Source: Flaccisagitta enflata (taxonomy: Eukaryota; Chaetognatha; Sagittoidea; Aphragmophora). From it: DNA of 64,000 nucleotides. Positions within the stretch are counted from its first letter, which is position 1. Every line of letters starts with the position of its first letter. Below the pieces are notes generated by a model. That model ran no database searches, was not told where the DNA came from, and saw only the letters and a list, made by a program, of their open reading frames with translations. Shown here piece after piece: positions 43,306-63,571 of this stretch. The stretch lies in assembly GCA_965153355.1 (NCBI GenBank), contig OZ231126.1, positions 36,580,001 to 36,644,000 on the forward strand, given 5' to 3'. The translations under genes were made by a program, and so were the position numbers.

Positions 43306-45783
43306 ATGGATGTCGAATATAATCATCAACCATCATGTTTCGACGACGTCAACACTCTAGAAGGATCACCCGTTCCCGCCGACTTTTACTCGCTCGACGC
43401 CAAGTACGCTTATCGAAAGAAACGTCCGCTTCCACTTGGTCAACACGAATTCTGGGAACCCGCAGAAGGATGGGGAGATATCGTCAACAATAATACCAAC
43501 AGCGTCAACAAGAACAACAACCATTACGCTAAAAATTATAACAGCAACGCCAAAATCATCGAATTTTATAGACAACCCGATTTCGATCCTGACGAAGACC
43601 GTCGACCGCGCTTCAATCAACAAGGTCTGTCAGAAGTCGTAGCAGAATGCGGAAAGCCCTATTGTCTCATGGGATGCGTCTGCCACAGCGTCCACGGATT
43701 GAAGACCAAGAGAAAAATTTCGAAGGCCGCGTCCAACGCGGATACTGCTTCAATCACCTCAGACGACAGTCGGCCCGGCATGGCTTCGATCGTCGGCAAC
43801 AGAGCGACCAAAAAGACGTGGGATGATTATTGGGAAAGTGACGAGGAAGAGGATGGCAGGAAGAAGGGAAAAAGAGGGAGGAAGAAAAAGAGGAGCAACG
43901 GCGAAACAGAGAAAGGGAACGAGAAAAGAAGTTCTGGCGACGGGAAACGAAAATTGAATGAAGAATCGGAAGCACCCAATGCTCATGTAGGATCATCTCC
44001 TGTGTTATCGCAGCATTGTGTCACCGCAAATAAAAAAACGAAGAAGCTCAAACGGAAAAGAAGCAAAAGTCGGTCAAAGGAGGCAAAAGCTTGTGAAAGT
44101 ATCACATCAATTTCTGACGATTGCGTTTCAGTTTCCTCTAACGAGGAACGAGAGCAGAAGCAGCCGAGATTAAGTCTTGAGACGCCTGTCAATGACAATC
44201 AAGAAAATCTTATTTGCATAGACGACGATGTCAGTGATGCCACGATGGTTTACGCTGAAGACGAAAGCGTATCATCGGTGTCCTCTGAAATTGTAAAACC
44301 GACCGCTCACTTAGCTCTTCCTTCACACAAATTCGTGGATGCACAGTCCGAAATTTCAGCTCCTCTTAATGTCAATGCTCTGCCATCATCCTCTGAAACC
44401 ATTCTAACAGAAACGCCGTCGAACCAAATTCAAATTGTTTCGGTCCAAAGTCTTTCGCGGGCATCCAGCGTCTCGACCGCGGCAACAACCCCTGTTTCTT
44501 TGCAACCAACCACACCTCGACCCTCAACATTTCCGCCTTCATTTCCTGCCTCTTCTTTGGAGTGCCTCGTCAGAACCGCACCCTCGTCAGTTGCCTCAAC
44601 CACAGTTGCCTTACTTCCTGATTCTTGCTCAACGTCAGAAAATGAAATCGGGAATTCATTCCGGGTTGCAATGGATAACGACGACAGTCTGTCGCAGTCT
44701 GGGGCATGTGGAACAGCTCCGTTTAGCGAAGAAGATTCAGTGGGTATTTTAGATGACAAAGAGGATGACGATGACGACATAGTGATAACGTTTGAAAAAC
44801 CCGGCTCAAGTTCGCGAAATGCTTCAACGAGGAGAAAGAGTTCCAAAGATGCTGCGGATGAAGAGTCACCAATCATCGTGGATGGATGGATGCTTCTTCC
44901 GGCTAAAAAGCCTCTTGATTCAACATCAAATGAAGATTACGCAGGTAGTATCATCGGTTGCGTTGTTGTAGGGAACTAGAGCGAGGAATTGATTCCAACA
45001 GCCAAAAATTCAAAATCTATTGCTCCATTGACAGGTGACGAGAGTGCGCCCAGAGAGCAAATTCCAACTCAAGGCTCGAGTGAAATGAAGAGCAAGATCA
45101 AGGTGTTGAAGAATCGACCCGGAAAAAAGAGATCCTTTGAAAACGTCCGAACAGCGACGACGTCCCATCACCCTCCCACTTATCAGAAGATTTTGGCCAA
45201 GGAAGAGGCCGATGACATCATCTGTCTTGGAGTTGTGGCCTCTACAACCGCGAAAAATCCATCAGTCACAACAAAAACGAATGAAACAGTTTGCTTTCCG
45301 CCGCCTTCATCGATGCAACAAGAAGAACATCGACTACAGCATTTTCAACATAATCAACAACCACAACAACAAAAATTCAGACCTATTCAGTCAGATAATC
45401 TTCATTTACTCGCGCAATCTCAAGTCAAATTCAAAAGTATGACGGCGCTGCAACGACCAGAAGTAAGCTCATTTGAGTTACAATCTTCTTCGCATTCTGT
45501 AGCACCCTTGCAACATCATTTCGTTGGAGATATGCAGCAACTTCGACAACAGTCTCGAGTCCTGCCTTCATTAGCGTCCAAGTCTACGCCCAATCTATCA
45601 AGCGCGCGACATTCTGCAGGCACGCCACGGCCATCATCTATGCCGCCAAGAGAATTATCAAATCCGCCGCAACCGTTGCTGCAGCAACAACCCGTTTACA
45701 ATGTGAATTTCGACGGTACATCTGGGAAAAATGTGGTGTTGGTCATCCAACAAGCCAAAGATGGTTTATCCATAAATCTATGA
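43306..45783 (+). CDS. Nuclear-looking protein with DUF4801/MGA-like Cys motif (2 exons)
   Basis: Exon A is 43306-44944 and exon B 45035-45783; they join in phase 1 into 795 codons plus TGA. An in-frame TGA upstream supports ATG 43306, and an acceptor (TTTGCTCCTTTAG, near 43264) suggests a non-coding 5' exon. Residues 115-128 read CGKPYCLMGCVCHS, a C-x4-C-x3-C-x-C cluster resembling the DUF4801 region of MGA-type proteins. Two basic patches near residues 183-200 (GRKKGKRGRKKKRS) and 242-260 (KKTKKLKRKRSKSRSK) look like nuclear localisation signals. The rest is low-complexity: Asn-rich near the N-terminus, Ser/Thr/Pro-rich in the middle, Gln/His-rich in exon B. No T-box or bHLH domain is visible. 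MGA relationship is tentative. Without splicing the protein ends at residue 557. Confidence 0.6.
44945..45034 (+). other. 90-nt intron with in-frame TAG (retention switch)
   Basis: The donor GCAG|GTAGTA and acceptor CTCCATTGACAG|GTGACG give a 90-nt, phase-1 intron. Its length is a multiple of three and the frame is continuous on both sides; the only interruption is TAG at 44977-44979. Splicing gives the 795-residue form, retention a 557-residue form. Confidence 0.7.
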
Positions 45784-45798
45784 TTTTCTTCTTCATTT

Positions 45799-45921
45799 TT
45801 AGTTGCGGACACGCCACTCTATAAGAGGCTTTGTTCGTAATGATCGAGTCGAAAAGTGGGAAAACGCGCATTTCCGCCCCTGCCCACCCATCCGCAACTG
45901 GTGGCCGTGTATCCGGCCTTG
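45799..45921 (-). mobile_element. CAAGGCC-CTAA family copy, GTTGCG class
   Basis: Minus-strand head CAAGGCCGGATACACGGCCA, tag AGTTGCGGATGGG, GGGCAGGGGCGGAAATGCGC, and hairpin AGTGGCGTGTCCGCAACT. It begins 16 bp after the stop codon of the preceding gene, so it probably lies in the 3' UTR. The (GACG)n run is almost absent. Confidence 0.8.
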
Positions 45922-46019
45922 TTCTTTCATTTCTTCCCGTGTAACTATCTGGTTGTGAGCCCCTCTGTCTGCTTTTCTGTCTGTCTGTCGCGCGCGCGTG
46001 CGTGTGCGCGTGCGTGTGT

Positions 46020-46120
<101 letters not shown>

Positions 46121-46149
46121 CTTTTCCTTGATGATTGATTTTCCTTTTT

Positions 46150-47420
46150 ACCTTCCCGCCCCGCCGCCGGATTGATGATCTAATTGATAAACCTTCATCA
46201 ATGTCCGTTTGCCTTTTCAAGGCCTACGTAGTCCAATTTATCTTGTTTCATCTTAATCCATAGACTTTTGATGCCTTCCATTGACTAGTCTGCTCCTATT
46301 GAACTTTCATTTTTCTTTTTATTTTTGAATTGGTTGTGTTGGTTTTTCAACCGTTCAGTTTTGTTTGGGTTGCGTTCAAATTGTGAAGTCACTGAAATGA
46401 ATCATTTGTTTGTTGTAGATTGTATTTCATTGGATTCGAATCCAACTCGGAATAGGCTGATCTAATCAAGCGTTGATGGTTTTGCTCTCAAAAATAATGA
46501 AAATGAGTAGCTGAAATTTTTTGTGTAACTACATTGCGGTGCAAAAAAGATTTTTTGTCATGATTTTTAAAAACAAAATCTATTGATTAGGTTGAATTAA
46601 TTTAAAGATGAAGCTTTTGCCCTTAAGCAACTTAGTATTAAGCAACTAAGTATCTATTTTATACACCCTAGAAAATATGTTATTCATACACTAGACATTA
46701 TTTTCTAAGAAAATAATAAAAGGCAAAAGACTGACTTCGGTTTTTTCCCTAGAAATAAAATGAGATATATTTCTACTGAACATTTATTATGTATCGCACT
46801 GTATGATCTTTGAACGAATGTTCTTAAGCTATTCGAGATTCTTAATGTAAATCACTATAAAAATTTATTATGATTTCCTTCGCTAAATGCCCTTCTATTT
46901 CCACCTTCAACTTTACATTCAGCCATTGAATGTTTCTGTCATCACGCTGAGATATCAAATATTTTGTTATGAGAATAAACAGAAACATTTTTTGATTTCT
47001 ACGGATGCTATCGATATTTATTTTCTCTGAAAACTATTAGTCCTTGACCCTCTTTCTAAATCCTCTCTACGGTTTTTTAAGACACAGTGTAAAATACAAT
47101 TTTGACAACTGCGGAACTTTATATCTTTGCGTTTAATCTTTTATCGCTACTCTTCTGTAGATTAACAGCATGGCATTAAGAGAACAGCCTCCTTTCGACA
47201 GCTTTCTTAGAAACATACAATACCCATAAATTTAGGAGTCTTAAACGGTCAATTACGGTTATATACTTAAACGTAAAGGCCGCTACAATACATTTCGGCT
47301 AACGCCTGTTTGGGAACTTATAGCGCAATTTTTAGATGCGTCCAATGCGTCCATGCATCTGTGCAGGTGGAATGAATGAATGACTAGTGTTATTTCTTTA
47401 GTCTGGGCATGGAATTATGC
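46150..47420. other. Intergenic DNA, no gene seen
   Basis: AT-rich. Only a short dispersed repeat at about 46880-46950 (CGCTAAATGCCCTTCT, also at 60013) and a decayed GATGCG hairpin fragment near 47332-47372 are recognisable. Confidence 0.5.
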
Positions 47421-47424
47421 ATTT

Positions 47425-47632
47425 TTAGTCGCTGGCAAAACGCTTCTATAAGAGGTCTTGGTCCCTTGGTAGGTAGGTAGGTAACGCGAAATTTTGATTA
47501 ACGCAAATTCGACTTAAAAAGTGATTTCTGAAATCAACTGTCCTTGCCCAGCCGCATTGCAGCCACCGCCCTGCCCTATGCAGCCCCTGCCCACCGACCA
47601 GCGACTATTTATTGGCCGCGTGTCTGGCATAA
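47425..47632 (-). mobile_element. CAAGGCC-CTAA family copy, GTCGCTGG variant
   Basis: The 3' end carries AGTCGCTGG in the stem nearest the terminus, and the 5' tag is also AGTCGCTGG, followed by TCGGTGGGCAGGGGC. It is a distinct tag variant. Confidence 0.55.
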
Positions 47633-47644
47633 GGGTGAATTTCC

Positions 47645-48260
47645 AAATTATCATCTGTCCTTCCGTATGTCCTCCCAATAATGCACGTTTCAAATTTCAA
47701 GGTTCTGGCTCAAATACTCTAGAAGTTATGAGTATTTGTTTGAACCACATCAAACTGAAAAAATTCCAGGAGAATCTTAAACTTTCTTTGAAAATATGGC
47801 TGACAGTGAATTTCAACAGAGTTTTTTGAAAAAAAAGTTAAGTTACAGGATTTTGGATTTAGGGGAATCAAACGATTTCCTATTGATTGCACTCTACTTT
47901 CAAAAACGATTTTTCAAAGAAATATTTTGTGATTTTTTTCAAAGTCCCAGACGCGCAACACAAAAATTTTTTCAGTTTTTTGAAAAAAAATGAAAATACA
48001 AGATTTTGGATCTAGGCGAATCAAAAAATTTCCTATTGATTGCACCCTATTTTCAAAAACCATTTTTCAAAAAAATATTTTGTGATTTTTTTCAAAGTCC
48101 CCGACGCGCGACACAAAAATTTTTTCAGTTTTTTGAAAAAAAAATGAAAATATAAGATTTTAGATCTAGGCGAATCAAACAATTTCCTATCGATTGCACC
48201 CCGCTTTTTTTTTCACAAAAAATCCTGATAGAGGATTTTTTTGGGGGCCCTTAGGGGCCC
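47645..48260. repeat. Dispersed repeat, uninterrupted copy of 6210-6890
   Basis: Contains three tandem-like units of GATTTTGGATCTAGGCGAAT ... TTTCCTATTGATTGCACCC. Confidence 0.6.
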
Positions 48261-48937
48261 CTAAAACGTTCAATATTTTGGTTAATACATCGAGAACTGA
48301 GTAAACCTGATTGTTATCCTAGGCATTTTTGTACTACTATGGGCATCAAAACAACAGATTTTGGCCTGCAGAAACAACCGTCTACATCCTTAACCATGAA
48401 TTCTTATACAAAAAAAAATTTCAAGGCTTCTTTGGCCGTTTCAGTGAAAAAAAACTAAATGTTTATAAACCTATGCTGGAAAAGGCAACAAATTTTAATG
48501 CAAAAGATCTCACACCAGGAATTTTCACAACCTATTCCCCTTACATATTCGAAATTTGACCTCAATTTTTTGGTTAAACCTGCTCATTTATTAAAATAGT
48601 ACATGCAAAAATTTTTGTGACCTTTTGTTATTAAGAATTTTTGCGTAATAAAAAAAAACAATAAGGGAGTCATGGGACAAATAAAATCAGAAATTTTGGA
48701 TACGTCAACTTCAAAATTGCAAAAACCGATCTTTCCGTTGGAGTAACATCATGAGATTTGAACTGTAGTTAGAATACACACAACAGAGTATTAGAGGAGG
48801 GATCAAAGCAAATTAGCTGACCCGACCTTAACAAAAATGTAATACAAAGTTTTTTGGTGGTTCCATGTTCCTCAAGGGTTACTTTATCAAGTAAAAAAAG
48901 TTGACCAACATATCGGCAAGACAATTTTTTTTATCGA

Positions 48938-49762
48938 GGAAAAAAGTTGAAGTCAGTCTTCGACTTTTTGACATATTCCAGAGAGTTTTAATTTTCTTGT
49001 GTGAAAGTTGAGTATCTCATCCAGGCAAATGAGCCTTCCAATGAAATTAATAGGGTAAGTAAATTTGATAATTCTCTTTCATTTGGCGCCAAGTAGAACT
49101 CTCTATAACAAATATTTTTCGCATTATTATTTCTTAAACATTTATTTTTGAAAAATTCAAATTGATTTTTTCCTTGATTTTTTATGATTTTATGTAGATC
49201 AATAATTAAGTGTATCTATGTTTGTTTGAGCATGCAAATATAAGAAGATTTTTTTTGAGCATAGCTGCTCATCTGTCAGGGTGTTTTTTAGTATTCTAGC
49301 TCATTTAGCTCATTTATCTCAGTTTTTTTTTTATTTTTAATGGGATAGATAGATAAATGTTTTGATGCATGTTTGAGCATGCAAATACAAGAAAACATAT
49401 TCATGAGCATGGCTGCTCATCCATGTGAATGTTTTTGAGTAATCTAGCTCATTTAGCTCATTTGGCTCAGTTTTTTTCTGATTTCAAATGGAATAAATGA
49501 ATAGATATTTGAACATGTGTTTGAGCGTGCAAATAAAAAAAAACATGTCAGTGAGCATGACGGGTTTTTTGAATAAATGATTTTAAGTATTCTAGCTTAT
49601 CTAGCTTATTTTGCTCAGTTCTATATTTCTCCAATTTTCAGTGCAATCAATTTATACAATAACTTTTGATTTGATATAACAAATAAAAAAAAGACTGAAG
49701 ACAAACGTTTGGTGAAAAGTGACCAACTTTTTTCCTCACGGCAACAGCCGCCATTACTGGTA
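48938..49762 (-). mobile_element. HINE-like element 2 (825 bp)
   Basis: Minus strand: TACCAGTAATGGCGGCTGTT, GGAAAAAAGTTGGTCAC at one end; hairpin GTCGAAGACTGACTTCAAC then TTTTTTCC at the other. Internal repeats contain TAGCTCATTTAGCTCATTT three times and GAGCATGCAAATA. It lies upstream of the transposase gene. Confidence 0.65.
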
Positions 49763-49975
49763 GAATTCCCGAATTTTTATGATACCCTGTGATTGATAGA
49801 AAGTTTTTGAGCTAGATTAGTTTAAAAAGACCTTAAAAACCTTATTACATAACAAACCACGCAAAAAACAAAGAAACAGGTCAACCAATCAATCAGTCAA
49901 TCAACAAACCTACTAACCACCTATTCCCATGGTTTATAAATCAGATATAAGGGAATCTTAATTTTTTCTCTAACC

Positions 49976-50400
<425 letters not shown>

Positions 50401-50519
50401 TATTACCCACTTCCCATTTCCCACTTTACCCCTTTCTAAATCTACTGGCTTAAAATCGTAATTCCGAAAATAATTTTTTTGTCAATTCATTTCCCGATTA
50501 CTCTTCATAACAATAAACC

Positions 50520-58024
<7,505 letters not shown>

Positions 58025-58575
58025 ATCTAAAATGTAATCGCTTTCATGACAATTGATGTAAAGTTTTTTCTTAATACTTGTATTATAATTTTCTCTATTG
58101 AATTGTGGAATTTCCATTGTCTGAGACACAGTATAGATGCTGAAGCTTCTGGTGATCATTTTATGAGCTAGCTATTTTGAGCCATTGTTTTCATTGATAG
58201 AAAATTTTGGTTCAAACTTAAACATTATATTATGAAAATTAAGTTGTTGATAGGCTGTTCAGGTCACCTATATAATCTTTCTTTTGGTCAATCCTCATAA
58301 AAATATTAGGGATGAATACAAATATAAGATTAAGAGATTGTATACAAAGTTTTTTTATACTTTTGTACATGTTTCAAAATTTTCTATATATGAATATTTA
58401 CCATTTTCGCCATATTTTTCATGCATTTACATACGGCCCAACCAGCGCCATTACAGAGTTCATACCTTGGTCAACTTTTTTTCTTAGCTTAGTGCAACCC
58501 ATGTAGGGTGCAAAACCGCAAAAAAACTCTCTATTACATTTTTGTTAGGGTGGATTTTGTAATATCCCTCCTCTA

Positions 58576-58900
58576 TATGCATACCAAATCTTATTGATCT
58601 AGCCCAAAATTAAGTATGGTTTTTATACCTTTTTCTATGTAAAGCTGTGTCAGGAGGAATTTTTGAAAAAAACATTTTTGTAGCGGATAATTTCAATACA
58701 AGAACAGAGGGGAAAAATTCGCACTTTCAAAAACATCAGATCCATTGTATGACATTTTACTAGCATCTGATTTTTTTCATTTTTCAGATTTTTCATTTTC
58801 TATGCGAATCTAAAATTATCCGTAGCCATAGTAACGCTCATTTCTTCAGCCAGAAATCATGAATGTTCTTTGTTCTCTGATGCCAAGTGCACAAGCTGTA
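58576..58900. other. Flank of the Academ-like element
   Basis: AT-rich DNA without a gene. A weak inverted match ATCTGAAAAATGAAAAAAATCAG lies near 58768-58795. Confidence 0.4.
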
Positions 58901-58911
58901 CAAGTTCTACA

Positions 58912-58939
58912 GAAAGAAAGAAAGATGGGAAGGAAGAAA

Positions 58940-59003
<64 letters not shown>

Positions 59004-59600
59004 AGAAGGAAAGAAAGAAGAAGGAAAGAAAGAAGAAGGAAAGAAAGAAGAAGGAAAGAAAGAAGAGGGAAAGAAAGAAGAAGGAAAGAAAGAAGAAGGA
59101 AAGAAAGAAGAAGGAAAGAAAGAAGAAGGAAAGAAAGAAGAAGGAAAGAAAAAAGAAGGAAAGAAAGAAGAAGGAAAGAAAGAAGAAGGAGAGAAAGAAG
59201 AAGGAAAGAAAGAAGAAGGAAAGAAAGAAGAAGGAAAGAAAGAAGAAGGAAAGAAAGAAAGAAAGTAAGAGAGAAAGAAAGAAAGAAAGTAAGAGAGAAA
59301 GAAAGAAAGAAAGTAAGAGAGAAAGAAAAGAAAAAAAATAATAAAACAGGAAAAGAAATGAGCAGGGAAAGAAACAATCAGAGAAAGATAGAAGCAGAGA
59401 GTAAAGAAGAAAAGTGAAGAGAAAGAAAGAACGAAAGAAAGACAAAAATAAAAAGAAAGAAAGAGAGAGAGAAAGAAAGAAAAAGAAAGAAAGAGAGAGA
59501 GAAAGAAAGAAACAAACAAAGAAAGAAAAAAAACGAAACATAGAAAGAACGAAAGAGAGAAAGAAAGAAAGAAAGAAAAAAAGAAAAAAAAGAAAAAAAA
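58912..59600. repeat. (GAAA)n and 15-bp (GGAAAGAAAGAAGAA)n tandem arrays
   Basis: A GAAA run (58912-59000) is followed by about 17 units of a 15-mer to about 59260 and then degenerate GAAA sequence. The Lys/Arg/Glu frames here are artefacts. Confidence 0.97.
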
Positions 59601-59639
59601 AAAAGGGAGAAAAAGGGAAATTTCTGTGTTTTTTTTTTT

Positions 59640-60385
59640 ACAAAATCATTTACAACTTTTTTTTTGGAATACAAATTCGAATTGATTTTTTCACTAAATC
59701 ACTTGTGGTCACATAGGTAATCACCAGAAAAAGTCAAATTTGGCAAGGAAAGAACTTCAATTTTGACCTCTCGTGAATAGCAAACGAGACCAGATTGTTC
59801 ATGATGTCTTAATGAGATCAACAAAGTTATGTGCATACACCAAGGTATCTTTAAGGACCACATTCAAGCTGATTTATTAGACCTCAAGCTCATGCCGTTA
59901 GTCCTTCTAAACCGGCCGCATTTAAAAGAGAAATCGGAAAATTCACGGGGACTCAGATTCCGGATCTAAGGTCAATCTCTACCCATGGCTATCAAGGCCC
60001 CAATTCCGCGCTAAATGCCCTTCTTTTTCCGCCTTCAATTTGATTCCACAATAGAAAATTTTTGTCATCACTCTTTGGCCTGATTTTTGCCCTCCAAGCC
60101 CTCAAATAAGCATTTCCAAGCCTCAACTCAGACCTCTACACTTAAGACCACCCTCCAGACCTCTAGCTCTAATCAGCCCTTATTTACCCCTTACATTGTA
60201 ATGAATAGGGAGAAGGAAGAGGAAGAGGAAGCTCCAATACTTTACTATGGGAAAGGTAGAGTTGGCACGACTGTAAATGATAAAATCTCATGAACTTTTC
60301 CTTCTAGTTCTCAGATTGTTTTGTGATTGTGCATGGTCTGATGATATGTCCGATTGGCATTTCCAAAGTAGGTTGATACCGACCT
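59640..60385. other. Intergenic DNA, no gene seen
   Basis: Contains CGCTAAATGCCCTTCT (shared with 46880) and pyrimidine-rich CCTCCAAGCCCTC motifs related to the minisatellite. No exon is supported. Confidence 0.45.
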
Positions 60386-60389
60386 CCCC

Positions 60390-60825
60390 AATGCTCAAAT
60401 CCCAGCCTTGAGGCCTAATTCCCAGCCTTGAGGCATAAATCCCAGCCTTGAGGCTCAAATCCCAGCCTTGAAGCTCAAATCCCAGCCTTGAAGCTCAAAT
60501 CCCAGCCTTGAAGCTCAAATCCCAGCCTTGATGCTTAAATCCCAGCCTCGAGGCTCCAATCCCAGCCTCGAGGCTCCAATCCCAGCCTCGAGGCTCCAAT
60601 CCCAGCCTCCAGGCTCCAATCCCAGCCTCGAGGCTCCAATCCCAGCCTCAAGGCTCAAATTCCAGCCTCAAGGCTCAAATTCCAGCCTCAAGGCTCAAAT
60701 CCCAGCCTAAAGGCTCAAATTCCAGTCTTTAGGCTCCAATCCCAGCCTTAAGGCTCAAATCCCAGCCTTAAGGCTCAAATCCCTGCCGTAAGGCTCAAAT
60801 CCCTGCCTTGAAGCTCCAAACTTGC
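60390..60825. repeat. 20-bp minisatellite (GAGGCTCAAATCCCAGCCTT)
   Basis: About 21 units, several identical in a row (GAGGCTCCAATCCCAGCCTC). It is followed by ATAGGTCATCGGCCCCTTCG, whose CGGCCCC/GGGGCCG part is a perfect hairpin found beside other blocks. Confidence 0.95.
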
Positions 60826-60944
60826 TAAGCATAGGTCATCGGCCCCTTCGGGGCCGCTGCCCCTCTTACCACCACACATCCACATAAAATCACGTGGGGC
60901 AACGGGTACCGCTATCTAACGCTTTTGCGACTATTAGTGTTACT

Positions 60945-62760
60945 CTGAATTTTCCGCTTGTATTTATTCAGGATGGACTTCCGGAACTAGGATCCAGCTT
61001 CAAAGAAATTTTTCTTGTGGCGCCTTTTGAAAAAAATCCAAAATTGATTATTTTTCATCCTACATTGCACCCAGATTTTAGAGGGTTGTTAGAAAACCTT
61101 TTTAGATAGCATATTTGAATTCCTGATGAAATTTCCATTCGTTTGATAGGTCGCACTATATATTTTTCAAAAGAAATCAAATTTTCAATTTTTTAGCCAC
61201 CGTTACTTTTTGTAATGATGGTTTAAAAACTAAAAATTTTATCTCTTTTTAAAAATACATAATGCGACCTATCAAATGAAAGGAAATTTCATCAGGTATT
61301 CAGATATGGTATCTAAAAAGATCTTCTAACAACTCTTACAATGCTGACTTCAACAGTCAGCGGACAAAACGCAATAGGTATATATATCACTCTGTTGGTT
61401 TTGATTCAACCCACTGATGTTGAACAGAATGCTGTAAATAATAACTGGTTGTTGAAATTACAAGTTACAATTTTCACTAAATAGAATGAGATCTGCAGAT
61501 TCATAATCCTGATGAAATTCTGAGAAGTTTGATATGAAAGTTGGACAACATCACTACTCAACCCCACTTTACCTAAGGATGAGAGCCTTTGGAGCTCTCA
61601 CTGGTGTTTAATCCAGACCCATCACAACTATCCTTAGTAGTCAAAATAACAAAGTTTATCTTAGCATTATCATGAAATAATTTAAAACAACAATCCAACC
61701 AGAAAGAAAAGATCCATAATTTTAACCTGTTTGATACAAGTGCCATTGACAAGAAAGAGTACCAGATGATTGTGCTGAACTGTGGACGCGTAGTCCCTCA
61801 CATCCATCTGATCTTCCCATTGTAAAAGGTTCATGCAACCCACAACCTAAAATCAAAACCCTCTCCACTGAATGAGACCATTCCCTCAAACATTCCATGT
61901 CAACCCAAAATAAAAGATGCAAAGTAGTTAGCATATCCCTTTTATTTATAGCATACAAATTACCAAATGATGATGTAGCTATCCAAAGATAATCTAGATC
62001 TCAAAGGCAATGTTGTTAAAAACCATACCATTAGAGGCAAGAATCGAGAATCAACCATATGGGATCGCCGGCATTCTATACCATGGTACTGAAATATATG
62101 AAAGTTGGACAACATCACTACTCAACCCCACTTTACTTAAGGATGAGAGCCTTTGGAGCTCTCACTGGTGTTTAATCCGGACCCATCACAACTATCCTTA
62201 GTAGTCAAAATAACAAAGTTTATCTTAGCATTATCATGAAATAATTTAAAACAACAATCCAACCAGAAAGAAAAGATCCATAATTTTAACCTGTTTGATA
62301 CAAGTGCCATTGACAAGAAAGAGTACCACAATATAAACTTTTACCACAATATAAACTTTTATATAAAAATAAAAATTTTTATCAATGTTTAATCTAATTA
62401 TAATGCAATGTTTAAAAAATTATTTATTACCAAAAGTGTTAAGTGTGACATATCAAATTTCTCAGAATTTCATCAGAATTATGAATCTGCAGGTCTCATT
62501 CTATTTTGTGAAAGTTGGATTTTTGCCAACTTTGTAACTTAACAGCCGGCTGTAATTTCAACAACCAGCTGTTATTTACAGCATTCTGTTCAATATCAGT
62601 GGGTTTGATCAAAATCAACGGAGTGATATATATTCCTATTGTGTTTTGTCCGCTGACTGTCAAAATAAGAGAAAAAACAATCAATTTTAGATTTTTTTCA
62701 AATGGCGCCACAAGAAAGATTTTTTTGAAGCTGGACTTTATATTGTAGAAGAACTGTCAT
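60945..62760. repeat. About 1.8-kb foldback element with internal duplication
   Basis: The left arm (GGATGGACTTCCGGAACTAG, GTCAGCGGACAAAACGCAAT, GAACAGAATGCTGTAAATAA) is mirrored near 62510-62750. Between the arms lies a direct duplication (61529-61767 and 62098-62330). The outermost match, a CCGCCAGGTGGTT-type end, is near 63000, so the true right end may be further out. Confidence 0.55.
61529..62330 (+). repeat. Direct duplication of about 235 bp
   Basis: GAAAGTTGGACAACATCACT through AAGTGCCATTGACAAGAAAG occurs twice with very few differences, start to start about 569 bp apart. Confidence 0.9.
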
Positions 62761-63380
62761 TCAGCCCATCTTTTCATGAAAAGCAATCAAAGTGCAAAAT
62801 TTGACTTGAAATAGGGATATTCATTGCATATATCTGTTTAAAAGTCAGTGAAAATGGCTCATTGTGTTGTGTTTTTTCATCATTTTACTTAATATTTCTA
62901 TGCAAATCTTTTCTGAAGAGTGTGACTCTAAGTAAAAAAAGAGGGGGCGCTTATTGGAGGGGGGCGCTTTATGGAAAAAATACGGTAATACTGAACCACC
63001 TGGCGGTAGTTTGAACGGATGGTGCCCGTGACTGCCCGTGTCTTACAAGACATCGGGCTTTTGGGGCCGCTGGCCTGTTCTCACTCCACTCCTTAGACGA
63101 CTAGTTTTTATATCAAAAGCTTTGTCCCTTGTAACCATTTCCTTTTGGATGCATCCTTGCATATCTTGCATACCTATCAACATATGTTGGTTCCTTGGTC
63201 GGTCAATATGACTTTGAAAAACGGGTGATATCACTTTTGATAGTAACATTCCTCGTTCTTGATACCTTTAAAGCCCTCCTACATTCATTCATTAATTCAT
63301 TTTTTTATTTATTACAGCCAAGTAAAGGAAATCTGCCCAAAACAGATAAGATCTTTGACATATCCTTGGCATAGTATACT
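62761..63380. other. Non-coding DNA
   Basis: No gene recognised. A box GTCTTACAAGACATCGGGCTTT near 63040 resembles the sequence beside minisatellite blocks (near 13350). Confidence 0.4.
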
Positions 63381-63388
63381 TTTTATTT

Positions 63389-63571
63389 TTAGTCGCGTGC
63401 TACGCGACTCTACACCCCGCTTTGTCCGTCCATTGGTCGGTTGGTCCCCATTTTACTTTTTTTATATTTTTGTAGTCTTTGGCTTCACTGCACTTGCCAA
63501 AACGCTCTAGAAACTCAAATACTGCCCCTGCCCACCCACACGCGACTAGGGTAGCCGTGTATCCGGCCTTG
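63389..63571 (-). mobile_element. CAAGGCC-CTAA family copy, full length, GTCGCG class
   Basis: Minus-strand head CAAGGCCGGATACACGGCTA, tag TAGTCGCGTGT, GGGTGGGCAGGGGCAG, TTTCTAGAGCGTTTTGGC, an A-rich stretch, (GACC/AACC)n, CAAAGCGGGGTGTAGA and hairpin AGTCGCGTAGCACGCGACT with AAAA. A good reference copy of about 183 bp. Confidence 0.88.

Noticed and set aside
44945-44979. A 35-nt micro-intron removing the TAG
   Set aside because: Too short and it shifts the frame; the 90-nt GT-AG intron explains the stop better.
58846-59717. Lys/Arg/Glu and Phe/Leu/Ser frames of 100-230 residues
   Set aside because: Products of the GAAA/GGAAAGAAAGAAGAA tandem arrays.
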